A stretch of 40,000 nucleotides of DNA from Prorocentrum cordatum (GCA_963575745.1 CAUYUJ010009435.1:250020-290019), one strand, 5' to 3'. Numbered from the stretch's first letter, positions 9,358 to 19,089 are shown. Notes: a model not told the origin generated them from the letters alone. Numbers and translations: made by a program.

Positions 9358-9756
9358 GTGCTGCCCCCTGTCTTCCTCGTCCGATGTTTTTGAGGCCGAT
9401 GATCAGACAAGCCATTCTGCAGCGGGCCGCCGTAACAAAGGCCGCGCGTCGGATGCAAGCTAAACCAGCAGAATGAAGCGCCGTGCCCGACCACGCTGTC
9501 CAGGAGTCCGAGACGCTAGATGCCCCCTGAAACTATTAGCTGCCCCCTGAAACGATCCATCTTCCCATGGCCGACGAAGTACTCGGCGCGCAAATCCAGG
9601 GTGAGAATTGCAAGCTGGCGCATCCAAGAGACCACCTTCAAGCTCAGGGCGTGCCTCTCGCTGGCGTCCTGTTCGCAATTGCGCGCTTGCCAGCGCGTCT
9701 CGGCCATGCAATTTAAGAGGTGGCCCCTAGGGGCCACCGAGGGCCGCGCGGCCTCC
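9358..9756. other. Sequence without a clear gene; weak minus-strand frame
   Basis: TGCCCCCTGAAAC is repeated at 9521-9533 and 9541-9553. A minus-strand frame (9516-9812) reads plausibly protein-like around 9520-9720 (Trp, Met, Tyr and Phe present, balanced charge), but it has no recognised domain and its N-terminal part lies in the neighbouring CCT tract. Confidence 0.3.
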
Positions 9757-10024
9757 TCATCCTTATCCTGCCTCCTCATCCTCCTCTTCCCTTCTCCTCC
9801 CTCCCTGCTCATGATGCCTCATCCTCTTCCTCATCACACTCCTCATCCTGCATCCTCCTGCCTCCTCCTCCTCCTCATCATCATCCCCCCGCCTCCTCCT
9901 CCCGCCCCTCCTCCTCCTCCTCCTCCTTCTCCTTCGCCTCCTCGTCTTCCTCCCTCCCTCATCCTCCGGCCTCTTCCTCCTCCTCCTCCTCCTCCTCCTC
10001 CTCCTCCTCCTCCTCCTCCTCCTG
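9757..10024 (+). repeat. CCT/CAT-rich pyrimidine tract
   Basis: TCATCCTCC and CCT repeats, becoming pure (CCT)n in the last 50 bases. Confidence 0.9.
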
Positions 10025-10462
10025 CCAGCCCTCCAGTGCACGACGCAGGCCGACGCCTCATCCCATGAGACAGTGGGGGGGCTCCCACTCCAGATTCCAA
10101 GGCAACCACGAGGTTCCCGCTCAATGTTTCCTAAAGGACCAGTCCTCGGGAGTCCACAGAGTGACGACAATTACCTGATATGGATGACCTCCCCGATGAA
10201 AAAGCAGGGGAATGGAAACCCATGGAGAGGTGAAGCATCCTCGAAATTCAATCGCGGCAGAGGCTCCCGCTCGAAACATCCTCAAGATTCAGGCATCAGG
10301 AGTCTTAGAGTGGCGATTGTCACCGGATCTGGACGACCACCAGACTAGAAGCATCAAATGTGGAACCCATGGGGAGGGGCTCCCGTGGAGACTCGACTTT
10401 CTCAACATCGTTTCACAGGCAGGGCTCTCGCCCGAGACCTCCTAGATGTCCAGGCTCTTCTA
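10025..10462. other. Diverged internal repeats, no gene
   Basis: The word GGCTCCCGCTCGAAACATCC near 10263 recurs in altered form near 10425 and 10807, and GGAACCCATGG or GAAACCCATGG occurs near 10217 and 10361. This suggests an old, diverged tandem repeat of about 150 bases. No coding frame stands out. Confidence 0.35.
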
Positions 10463-10660
10463 GGCGGCGAGCCAGGGGGGGAAATGCGAAGGGGCGTACC
10501 TTTTCAGAAGGCTCGGAAGTCCCCCGGACTTCTGCGTTTTTTTCTAAGCCTTCCCCGGAGACAGAAAAAAAACTTCTCGGAAGGCGCGCGGGCTTCTGAG
10601 AAGTCCCGCCGCCTTCTGAGCAGGCCTTCTCCTTGTCAATTCCCCCCCTCGCTCGCCGCC
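10463..10660. mobile_element. MITE-like element, family E copy 2
   Basis: Terminal inverted repeats GGCGGCGAGCCAGGGGGG (from 10463) and TTCCCCCCCTCGCTCGCCGCC (10640-10660). The interior has GAAGTCCCCCGGACTTC, a local hairpin, and further TTCTGAGAAG-type palindromes. Length 198 bases, against 203 for copy 1. Confidence 0.7.
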
Positions 10661-10861
10661 GATCTTCACAGGCTCGGGCCTCACGAGCCCAAAACTGGGG
10701 ACGGTGTCAGAGCTCCGGTGGTCCCTCCGATTGCACCACCACGAGGCGCGGGCCCCATGAGGCAGAGGCGCCTGCTCGAGGACCCCGCGCAGCACATCAC
10801 TCACGGGGCTCCCGCTCGAGGCCTCCTCGGTAGAAGTGCATTGGTGGGTGCGTGTGCAGTA

Positions 10862-10960
10862 CTGATGATGATGACGACGATGGCGATGATGGACATGTTG
10901 TGAGTGCGTGTGTGTGTGTGAGAGTGAGCGTGCTGGTGATGATGACGACTGCATCAAGAC
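10862..10960 (+). repeat. GAT and GT microsatellites
   Basis: A TGATGATGATGACGACGATG block, a short (GT)n near 10910, then a second TGATGATGACGA block. Confidence 0.8.
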
Positions 10961-11189
10961 AGATGAGAGGAGCGGGTGGTCAGGGGGATCCTGCGCGGGG
11001 ATGCCTGGAGAAAACGACTGAAAACCCTCTAGGTGTAGAGACCAGACAGAAAACGTCCTGAGGTCCGCTCGGATATGTTGGGTCGGCGCTGGACCACCCC
11101 TTTAAGGCGCGCGGAGCGCGCCAAAGAAACCCGCGCGGGCCCCCGAAAACTCATGCCTCCGCAGTGTCCTCTGCGCCGGACAAGGGGAA

Positions 11190-11340
11190 GACTCGGCCAA
11201 GCAAGACTCGGCCAGGCTGAACTCGGCCAGCTGAACTCGGCCAGGCTGAACTCGGCCAAGCTGGATTCGGCCTGGGCCGAGTTCAGCCTGGCCGAGTTCA
11301 GCTGGCCGAGTTCAGCCTGGCCGAGTTGTTCCGGACCGAG
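11190..11340. repeat. Palindromic minisatellite
   Basis: Five copies of a 14-16-base unit (GAACTCGGCCAGGCT) run rightward from 11190, then invert at about 11270 into four copies of the reverse unit (AGCCTGGCCGAGTTC). A tandem repeat that is also a foldback. Shadow frames read AEFSLAEFSW. Confidence 0.9.
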
Positions 11341-12021
11341 TTTAGTTGCTGCCCTTCAGCAGGCACTCGCTGGCGTCGACCTTCCCCTGCCGGGTGTGAG
11401 GGGCCCCCTCCCCTCCTGCCCCCCCTCTCCCACCCCTGCCCCCCTCCCTTCCCCGAGCCCCATTACAATTCGGTCGACGGGGACAATTAATGGACACTCC
11501 CCCTCCCCCCAAATTCAAAGTTAGCACCCGCGGGGAAGAATGCGGTCGAAGTCCCACCCGCACCCTCGCGAACGTTGCTCAAGTGTGGGGAGTATTGACT
11601 CATTGACAGATGAATATGTCATGAGTGCTCGGTATTGTATCTGAGGCATGTTACCCAACAGTTACTCACTATGCATAGCACTCGGGTCTATCTCCCGAAG
11701 ATGGCTAGAGAATAGCGAGACACCCTCTGCGTATGTTTGTTTACACCGAGGACGGTCTTAGCTGTTTTCTCGTGTTTCCACTCCGAACTTTCTCGGTCCT
11801 TTCGACATGGTGTTTCGCTGCAGCGTTGGCGGATCGGTGCTTTGCTCCCGTCGTTCAGAATGGCGGGTCACGTTTCTGGATCTGAATCCTTCCCCATCGT
11901 TGTTGCCCCCCTCCTTTCGCATCCTCCACCTTCCCCTGGTCTTGCTGCTCCTCCCGCTCCTTCCATTCCAATTCCAACTGCTGCTGTCTGCCGTCGTCCT
12001 CCTCATTTCTCATCCTCCTGA
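11341..12021. other. Lower-GC stretch without a gene
   Basis: Few repeats between about 11560 and 11880. It includes words typical of unique DNA and short frames only. Nothing recognisable. Confidence 0.4.
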
Positions 12022-12100
12022 TCCTCCTGCTCCTCCTCCTCCTCCTCCTCCTCCTCCTCCTCCTCCTCCTCCTCCTCCTCCTCCTCCTCCTCCTCCTCCT
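12022..12100 (+). repeat. (CCT)n tract
   Basis: Nearly pure CCT for about 75 bases. Confidence 0.95.
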
Positions 12101-12324
12101 ACGCAGCTGCCCTTGTCCGAATGCGCATGACCCGATGGAGTAAGTTCGGACCCTTGACACGCGTCCGCGGAGAAAGGAGCAATCAGCGCCATGGGAAGGG
12201 ACGGGCGGGAGAGGCAGGATGCCACATGTGGCGCGAGCGCACCCGGCGCGTCTTCCCCGCCTCTCCCCTCCTCCCTCCCTCCCCTTCGCCCTCCCGCCCC
12301 TCCGCCCCTCCTCCTCCCCCGCCG

Positions 12325-12600
12325 ACGGCCGCCGAGGGCCGCCAAAGGCTGCACATGGCCGCCGGGACCCGCCGAAGGCCGCCGGTGGCCGCCGATGGCC
12401 GCCAAAGGCCGCCGGAGCCGACCAGCCATAACTGGGGGAGCTGTGGTCCTTACCCCCCTGGGGCAACCCATCGCGTCGACATCTCGCGAGAGGGGTGTCG
12501 AAATCGATGGGTCCCCCCAGGGGGGTAAGGACCACAGCTCCCCCAGCTGTGGCTGGCCTCCGGAGGGCCGCCGATGGCCGCCGACGGGCCGCCGACGGGC
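12325..12600 (+). repeat. GGCCGCC-type short tandem repeat, interrupted
   Basis: GGCCGCCRA words every 10-20 bases from 12325 to 12417 and again from 12560 to about 12600. The block is interrupted by the palindromic element at 12418-12559. Confidence 0.7.
12418..12559. mobile_element. 142-bp palindromic insertion
   Basis: Arms of about 60 bases are near-perfect inverted repeats: AACTGGGGGAGCTGTGGTCC on the left opposes GGACCACAGCTCCCCCAGCT on the right, with CTTACCCCCCTGGGG opposing CCCCAGGGGGGTAAG further in. CCGGAG occurs directly outside both ends (12412-12417 and 12560-12565), a possible 6-bp target-site duplication. The host sequence is itself repetitive, so this could be coincidence. 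Confidence 0.7.
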
Positions 12601-12879
12601 AGCGCCTCGGGCGTCGCCAGCCCGGGGGGCTTCGAGATCGCAGGGGCGGCGTCGGGTTCCTCTCCAAGCGCGCGCGCGCGCACCCGGCCGGGGTCGGCCG
12701 CTCCTCCCTGCCGCCGCCACCGCTGCTCGTCGGGGGCGCAGGTCCGTGCCCTCGGGGTCTGAGGCTGCGAGGGGCCCATCGGGGCCCTCGAGAGAGTCCA
12801 CGGACGGCCCCAAGGAGTTCCCCGAAGAGAGCTCCGAGGGGGCCTCCCAGCGGCCTCGTGTTCGCGACCCTGGCGCGGT

Positions 12880-13070
12880 GGCGGGGTGACCCGAAGGCCT
12901 CTAGATCGGCCGCCCCTGCAGCCTGCCGGCCTGGTGTGCCAAATCCCACCCGCCCTCCGGGCATGACTGGTCTAGCAAGCTCGTTCTGCTACCCCCCTTC
13001 TTCCCTTTCGGGAAAGGGGGTCCCCCTCCCCTCTACCCGCCTTGGGTCTGGACGGGGGGGTCGCGAGGCG
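12880..13070 (+). repeat. Leader module preceding a CCAAGA array
   Basis: Two parts recur elsewhere. GAAGGCCTCTAGATCGGCC resembles GAAGGCCACTAGGATCCGCC at 15060, and a block with TTCTTCCCTTTCGGG, CCCTCCCC and GGGTCTGGAC resembles 18990-19075. In both places a CCAAGA array follows. Confidence 0.5.
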
Positions 13071-13074
13071 TCGG

Positions 13075-13620
13075 AGTGTCGAAGATGGCCGCAGGTTGCT
13101 TCAAGAGGGTCCCAAATATGGCCTTCAAGATCGCTCAAGATAGCCCAAGATGGTTCAAGCTAGCCTCCAGCATGCCTCCCGGAACCATGAAGACCGCCCC
13201 CAGACGGCTCTAAATGCCCTCCGAACCTCCAAAGGAGGGCCCAATGAAGCCAAAATCACTAAAAGCCATTGTGTGCTGCAATGTGTTTGACCTTCTCGCC
13301 TTTTCGCTTCCCACGCACTCTAGAGGCCTCGAGACCGCTCCAAGATTGACCAATATGGCCCTAAGAGCATCCAAGAGCGCCCCAAGAGCGGCCCAAGAGA
13401 GCCCCAAGAGGCCAATGTTCGGCGCCAAACGGGGAAGCATACATATACGGCACCCCGCTCTTTTGATTGATGTCGTCCAATCTGGTCCCAAGAGCGTCCC
13501 CATGGCTCCTAAGATGTCCTCGAGAGACTCCTTAAAAGGCACCAAGAGGACCCCAAGAGATCCCCAAGAGAGTTCCAAGAGACCCTCCCATGAGACTTCC
13601 AAGAGAGCTCATAGATGATA
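13075..13620. repeat. CCAAGA-type short-repeat array
   Basis: GATGGCC, CAAGATGG and CCCCAAGAG words recur throughout. A less GC-rich spacer at about 13248-13320 (AAAATCAC, then CCTTTTCG) is an early form of the spacer seen in the 15-17.5 kb units. Confidence 0.75.
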
Positions 13621-13683
13621 CCGAGAGGCTCCAAACATGCACCGAGACCAAAAGGTCTGCAAAGGCTTCGATGGTTGATTCAT

Positions 13684-13700
13684 GTCGTCGTCGTCGTCGT
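13684..13700 (+). repeat. (GTC)n microsatellite
   Basis: Five to six GTC units. Confidence 0.8.
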
Positions 13701-13889
13701 TCCACTGCATGCTGCTACACCTTCCTCATCAGGGCAACTCCGACGGTCAGGGTCTGGCGACGGCTTTGGATGGGACGATGGGATACGCGAAGCGTCAATC
13801 ATTTTGAACACGGCGTGTCTCCCTTCCAACGAATTCCCAATGCCCGTTGGCTCACGCCGCCGGCACCGCGGAGAAGGTTCATCGCATGG

Positions 13890-14110
13890 GCTTGTCCGTC
13901 CACGATGGCGCCAAGATGGCTGCAATGTAATCCATATGGTCCCAAGACGCCTCCAACAGGCCAAGATGGCAGTATACTTTCAAAAATGGGCTCCCAGACA
14001 ATCAGGACGGCCCCGTGACGGTTCAATATGGCTCCAGGACTGCTCAAGATGGCTCCAAGTGACCTCCAAGAGGCCCTCAGAAGGCGACATACACGCCGGC
14101 ACCCTCGTGG
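13890..14110. repeat. CCAAGA-type short-repeat array
   Basis: CCAAGATGGC and related words at irregular spacing. Ends just before a 180-base stretch of unique-looking, lower-GC sequence (14115-14300). Confidence 0.65.
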
Positions 14111-14317
14111 GTCCACCACGCTGAAGGACGAAGTATGCTGCTCCATGCACCAGTTGCAGTTTCAAGTCTCCAGTGTTCTAATCCTATTTTCTGCTTCCTA
14201 CTGTAAATTGTTTAAGTCGGCGCGAGGGGTGAGAGCCTCAAAAGACCCAGTTATCAAACCCGGATCGCGTGCTCTGAATTCCTGAGGTGGGCGTGGGATA
14301 TGTAAAAGTACCTGAGA

Positions 14318-14510
14318 TTCGCGTTCCCGAGGCCATAACCCTTCGCAAGTTACACAATGTTCGCGTCCCCGAGGCCACAAACCCTTGTAAATTATACCAT
14401 TATTGCGCCCCCGAGGCAACACACCCTTGTAAGTTATGCAACATACGCGTCCTCGAAGCCATGAGCCTTTCTGCAAAGTACGCCGATTTCGCATTGCCGA
14501 AGCCAAGAGT
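14318..14510 (+). repeat. 42-bp minisatellite, about 4.5 copies
   Basis: Units begin at 14318, 14360, 14402, 14444 and 14488 (partial), with consensus near TTCGCGTCCCCGAGGCCA, then CAYACCCTTGTAAGTTAT. The period is 42 for three units and 44 for the fourth, so the first units keep a 14-residue periodic frame on both strands (plus strand RVPEA; minus strand GLWPRGRE). Confidence 0.85.
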
Positions 14511-15069
14511 GCTCGAAGAAGCTCGAAGATGGTTTCAAGACGGCCCAAGAGGGCCCAAAGAGGCCCCAAGAGCGCTCCAAGAGGCCTCCCGAGAGAGCCC
14601 CTCGAGGCTAAAATCGCACATGTTACAAGAGCTGCTGAGGGATGTTGGCCTTCTCGCACTTTCGGCTTTCCGACGCTCCAAGACGGCTCAAGAAACTCCC
14701 AGGACCGCCCCAAGGCAGCCCAAGACGCCTCCAAGAGGGCCCCCAAGACGCCTCCTAGAGGGCCCTAAGACGGTCCCAAGAGAGACCCACGCAGGGGACC
14801 ACGAACCGAACATTTGATATTTGTGCCCCATGAAGCCCCCAGGAGGCCCCAAGAGGCTGCCAGGAGGCCACAAGGGGCGCCCAAGACGCGCCCCAGAGCC
14901 CTCCAAGAGGCCTACAGGATACCCCACGGGGCACCAAGAGGCCCCCAAGAGGCGCCCAAACCGCCTCCAAGAGGCCCCCGAGAGGCTCCCCACGACACCA
15001 CAACACATATACAAGGGGCCTCCGACCCACAACCCAAGCACGGTGGCGGGATGGGCCGAAGGCCACTAG
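14511..15069. repeat. CCAAGA-type short-repeat array
   Basis: CCCAAGAGG, CTCCAAGAGGC and CCCAAGACGC words throughout. A spacer at about 14606-14685 carries TAAAATCGC and TTTCGGCTTTCCGACG. Minus-strand frames (for example 14755-15795, 346 codons) are open through it but consist of Leu/Gly/Ala/Ser/Trp repeats. I do not call them a gene. Confidence 0.75.
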
Positions 15070-16093
15070 GATCCGCCGCCCCCTGCTTGCAGGGGTGCAC
15101 GGCGTGCTGGATGTTTCAGGTTTTGGTTTTGGTTCTTTTTCCAAAAGAACTCCCCAGTGGGCTCCGGCCCGTCCCGCCACCGTGCCCAAAAACGGCCGTT
15201 TCGCTCGGGACATCCTCAAAAAATCGCGAAGATGGCCCAAGATGGCCTCCAAGTGCGCCCGAGATGGTCCAAGACGGCCTCCAAGACGGCCCAAGAGAGT
15301 CCAAGACGGCCCAAGACGGCCCAAGAGGCCCCCCAGAGGCCTCCCAGACGGCCCAAGAGGCCTCCAAGAGGTCCTCCAGGAGAGTCCGAAGAGGGCAAAA
15401 TCATTGATTTTCCATTGGTTTTTGAAGGATTTTGGCATTTGCGCCTTTTCGGCTCTCCGACGGCTCAAGACGGCCCAAGAAGCCCCCAAGATCGCCCAAG
15501 AGGCCCCCAAGAGAGCCCCCTGATGGCCCAAGTGGCCTCCAAGATGGCCCCTAGAGGGCCCCAAGACGGCCCAAGAGGCCTCCAACACGCCCAAGATGGC
15601 CTCCAAGACGCCCAAGATGGCCTCCAAGACGGCCCTGGAGCGCCCCAAGAGGGTCCCCCGTTGGCCCAGAAAGGCCCCCAAAACGGCTCCCGACGGCGTC
15701 AGACGTGCCAGGAACCCACCAAGATGGCCGAAGTTGGCTCGAAGCTGGCCCAAAAGGGCCCAAGAGGCCCCCAAGAGGGCCTCCAGGAAGGCCAAAAGAT
15801 GCCAAAATCACTGATTTTCCCAAGGTTTTTGATGGATTTGGGCATTTCCCTTTTTTCGGCCTTCCGACGGCCCGAGACGGCCCAAGAGCCCCCAAAGATC
15901 GCCGAAAGATCGCCCAAGAGGCCTCCAAGACGGCGACGATGACCATCAAGACGCCCACGTGTTCCCCGAAGGCTTTCCAAACCGATTCGGGGAACACATG
16001 GTCCGATGGCTTGGCAGGTCTGGCCTCAACGTTCGGCCACATAGGCGCTTCCACAAAGGCAGGGGGCGGCGGTGATTCGCCGTAGGCGTCTTC
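15070..16093 (+). repeat. Tandem ~1-kb unit I of III
   Basis: Starts GATCCGCCGCCCCCTGC, followed by a block rich in GGTTTTGGTTCTTTTTC, a CCAAGA array with two less GC-rich spacers (about 15395-15470 and 15792-15870), and a closing block with a 12-bp perfect hairpin stem (15959-15970 with 15986-15997, GTGTTCCCCGAA). Length 1024. It is clearly diverged from units II and III. Confidence 0.85.
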
Positions 16094-16110
16094 GATCCGC
16101 CGCCCCCTGC
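16059..16110. repeat. Inverted repeat at the unit I/II junction
   Basis: GCAGGGGGCGGCGG (16059-16072) and CCGCCGCCCCCTGC (16097-16110) are perfect 14-bp inverted repeats. The same pair recurs at 17020-17033 and 17058-17071. Only the right half is found at the start of unit I (15073-15086) and only the left half at the end of unit III (18035-18048). Confidence 0.9.
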
Positions 16111-17054
16111 TTGCAGGGGTGCACGGCGTGGGCTTCGGCCCGTCCCGCCGGCCACCCGTAAATTTCCCAAAATGCGTCTGTCAATGCCTTTGTTGCCCCA
16201 ACTTGGCCCAAGATGGCCTCCAAGACGGCCAAGATGGCCCAAGATGGCCTCCAAGATGCTCCAAGACGGCCACGATGGCCTCCAAGACGGGTAAGATGGC
16301 TCCAAGATGCCTCCAAGACGGCCCAAGATGCCCTCCAAGACGGCCAAGATGGCCCCAAGATGCCTCCAAGATGGCCCACGAGGCCTCCAAGACGTTCTCC
16401 AGGAGAGCCCGAAGAGGCCAAAATCATTGGTTGTCCTTAGGTTTTTGAAGTTTTTTTGCGTTTTCATCTTTTCGGCCTTCCGACGGCCCAAGAGGCCCCC
16501 AAGATCGCCCAAGAGGCCTCCAAGAAGGCCCTATGACGGCCCAAGGGCCCCCCAAGACGGCCCCAAGAGCGCCCCAAGACGGCCCAAGAGGCCTCCAAGA
16601 CGCCCAACATGGCCTCCAAGACGGCCCTGAAGCGCCCCAAGAGGGCCCCAAGACGGCCCAGAGAGGCCCCCAAGACGGCTCCAGACGGCGTCAGACGGAC
16701 CAGGAACGCCCTAAGACGGCCAAAGAGACCCCCAGGAAGCCCCCAAAGGCCCCCAAGAGGCCCAAGGAGGCCCCCAAGATGCCTCCAAGAGGCCTCGAAG
16801 AGGCCCCCAAGAAGCCCCCAACAGACCCCAAGGGTGCCCCAAGAGACTCCTAACAACCCTCATCCTCCTACTCTATTTCTTCCTCTTCCTCTTCCTGTTC
16901 ATAATCATTCTCTCCCATGTGTTCCCCGAAAGCTTTCCAAACCGACTCGGGGAACTCATGGTCCGATAGCTTGGCCAAGCTCTAGTCCAACTTTCGGCCA
17001 CATCGGCGTTTCCAAAAAGGCAGGGGGCGGCGGTGATTCGCCGTAGGCGTCTTC
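16094..17054 (+). repeat. Tandem ~1-kb unit II of III
   Basis: 961 bases. Nearly identical to unit III but lacks 53 bases after CACGGCGTG, with GTG at both deletion edges, and one C near 16258. I counted eight substitutions against unit III, all in the first ~380 bases; the last ~585 bases look identical. One spacer at about 16418-16485. Confidence 0.9.
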
Positions 17055-18069
17055 GATCCGCCGCCCCCTGCTTGCAGGGGTGCACGGCGTGCTGGATGTT
17101 TCAGGTTTTGGTTTTGGTTCTTTTTCTAAAAGAACTCCCCAGTGGGCTTCGGCCCGTCCCGCCGGCCACCCGTAATTTTCCCAAAATCCGTCTGTCAATG
17201 CCTTTGTTGCCCCAACTTGGCCCAAGATGGCCTCCAAGACGGCCAAGATGGCCCAAGATGGCCTCCAAGATGCCTCCCAGACGGCCAAGATGGCCTCCAA
17301 GACGGGTAAGATGGCTCCAAGATGCCTCCAAGACGGCCCAAGATGCCCTCCAAGACGGCCAAGATGGCCCCAAGATGCCTCCAAGATGGCCCAAGAGGCC
17401 TCCAAGACGTTCTCCAGGAGAGCCCGAAGAGGCCAAAATCATTGGTGTTCCTTAGGTTTTTGAAGTTTTTTTGCGTTTTCTTCTTTTCGGCCTTCCGACG
17501 GCCCAAGAGGCCCCCAAGATCGCCCAAGAGGCCTCCAAGAAGGCCCTATGACGGCCCAAGGGCCCCCCAAGACGGCCCCAAGAGCGCCCCAAGACGGCCC
17601 AAGAGGCCTCCAAGACGCCCAACATGGCCTCCAAGACGGCCCTGAAGCGCCCCAAGAGGGCCCCAAGACGGCCCAGAGAGGCCCCCAAGACGGCTCCAGA
17701 CGGCGTCAGACGGACCAGGAACGCCCTAAGACGGCCAAAGAGACCCCCAGGAAGCCCCCAAAGGCCCCCAAGAGGCCCAAGGAGGCCCCCAAGATGCCTC
17801 CAAGAGGCCTCGAAGAGGCCCCCAAGAAGCCCCCAACAGACCCCAAGGGTGCCCCAAGAGACTCCTAACAACCCTCATCCTCCTACTCTATTTCTTCCTC
17901 TTCCTCTTCCTGTTCATAATCATTCTCTCCCATGTGTTCCCCGAAAGCTTTCCAAACCGACTCGGGGAACTCATGGTCCGATAGCTTGGCCAAGCTCTAG
18001 TCCAACTTTCGGCCACATCGGCGTTTCCAAAAAGGCAGGGGGCGGCGGTGATTCGCCGTAGGCGTCTTC
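17055..18069 (+). repeat. Tandem ~1-kb unit III of III
   Basis: 1015 bases, equal to the unit II length plus 53 plus 1. It retains the GGTTTTGGTTCTTTTTC block shared with unit I. The array ends at 18070, where CTTCGAT is followed by AACGCC instead of a new unit. Confidence 0.9.
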
Positions 18070-18220
18070 GATAACGCCAACGTCTCAATATGCGCTGGTG
18101 ATTCCTCTCCGCCCCCGCATGATATTCCCAAATGCGCCAAGGGAGCCCCAAGACGCACCGACGCGAATCTGATATGTCCCATTATGATAGAAAGGGGGTC
18201 GACAGCAGGGGCGAAGCCCT

Positions 18221-18384
18221 TACGGATACATACATATATATATATATATACACAGACACATATACACATATAGCTACAATCGAGATTTACACATTTGCAC
18301 ATACGTGTGTACATACATATATACAAGCATGTGCATTTATATTATATTATGTACATAAATACATACATATCTATATACATACTT
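18221..18384 (+). repeat. AT-rich TATA/CATA microsatellite block
   Basis: About 160 bases of TACATATATATA, ACACATATACACATA and TTATATTATATTATG words. By far the most AT-rich stretch in a GC-rich window. It lies 150 bases after the tandem array ends. Confidence 0.9.
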
Positions 18385-18448
18385 TTCCGTCGGCGGCGAG
18401 GCGGCGAAATCCGCACCAGCGTAACAGCTAGGTAGGGGCACGAACTAG

Positions 18449-18685
18449 CGAATCGGCCCGCGTGCAAGGAGGGAGGGGGAGGCCGACGAGTGGAAGGAAG
18501 AATTCGACGATGAGCAGCCGGCGGGCGGCAGCAACCAGGCGCGCTGGGCCAGAGCGCGGGGGGCGGCCGTGGCAAACCACGGGGGCAAGGTTGGCGTGGA
18601 GTGGCAGCCAGCCAGAGGCTGGGGGGGCACAAGAGACACCGCGTGCGTCGTACCGCGGCGTCCCGAGGAGAACGCACAGCACTGA
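18449..18685 (+). CDS. Possible exon, unknown product
   Basis: A 78-residue frame opens directly after a TAG whose AG could serve as a 3' splice acceptor, and ends in TGA at 18683-18685. It has no ATG at the start. The composition is protein-like: an acidic start with DEWKEEFDDEQ near residue 14, then Trp-containing, balanced sequence with QARWARARGAAVANHGG and GVEWQPARGWGG. Other frames here are Arg/Ser-rich. I do not recognise the family. It could be a terminal exon or chance. Confidence 0.3.
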   Translation, partial: RIGPRARREGEADEWKEEFDDEQPAGGSNQARWARARGAAVANHGGKVGVEWQPARGWGGTRDTACVVPRRPEENAQH

Positions 18686-18949
18686 GCCGTACGGGAGCCG
18701 GAACAGTGCGATCATGCCTGTTGTTCTGTGCAGAAGTGCGCGTCAGATGTGTCGTCGCCCTGAACGCTCTCCCCCTGCTTTCTCTCGTCCTCATATTTTC
18801 ATCACGGCGAATTAATTCATCCCCTCGCTCTTTCCGCCTTGGCGCCCTCGCTCCCTTCCAATGAACTCGTTCTCATTTGGCAATGCCGCCATGTGCTGTA
18901 TTTCTTTGCGTATGCGTGGTTTCAATGTTCAATTCGTTTGCGAATCTGG

Positions 18950-19075
18950 CCAGCCCTTAGGGGCGTGCGTGGTTGAACGAGGTAGTTGTTCTCACCCCTT
19001 TCTTCCGCTTCGGGGAGGGGGTGTTTCTCTCTCTCTCTCTCTCTTTCTCTTTCTCCCCTCCCCCTGGGTCTGGAC
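18950..19075 (+). repeat. Leader module preceding a CCAAGA array, with (CT)n
   Basis: TTCTTCCGCTTCGGGGAGGG, then a (CT)n microsatellite (19025-19056), CCCTCCCC and GGGTCTGGAC. Matches the module near 12985-13050 apart from the inserted (CT)n. A CCAAGA array follows at 19090. Confidence 0.55.
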
Positions 19076-19089
19076 CCCTCCCTCGACGC

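Noticed and set aside
11855-12964. 369-codon minus-strand frame
   Set aside because: It runs through a CCT array, a palindromic insertion and a GGCCGCC repeat; no conserved domain.
13684-13700. (GTC)n as a coding Asp run, by analogy with 38760-38783
   Set aside because: The minus-strand frame around it has no other protein-like sequence.
14755-15795. 346-codon minus-strand frame as a gene
   Set aside because: It spans array, unit boundary and leader sequence and consists mostly of Leu/Gly/Ala/Ser/Trp repeats produced by the CCAAGA words; all other frames are also open.
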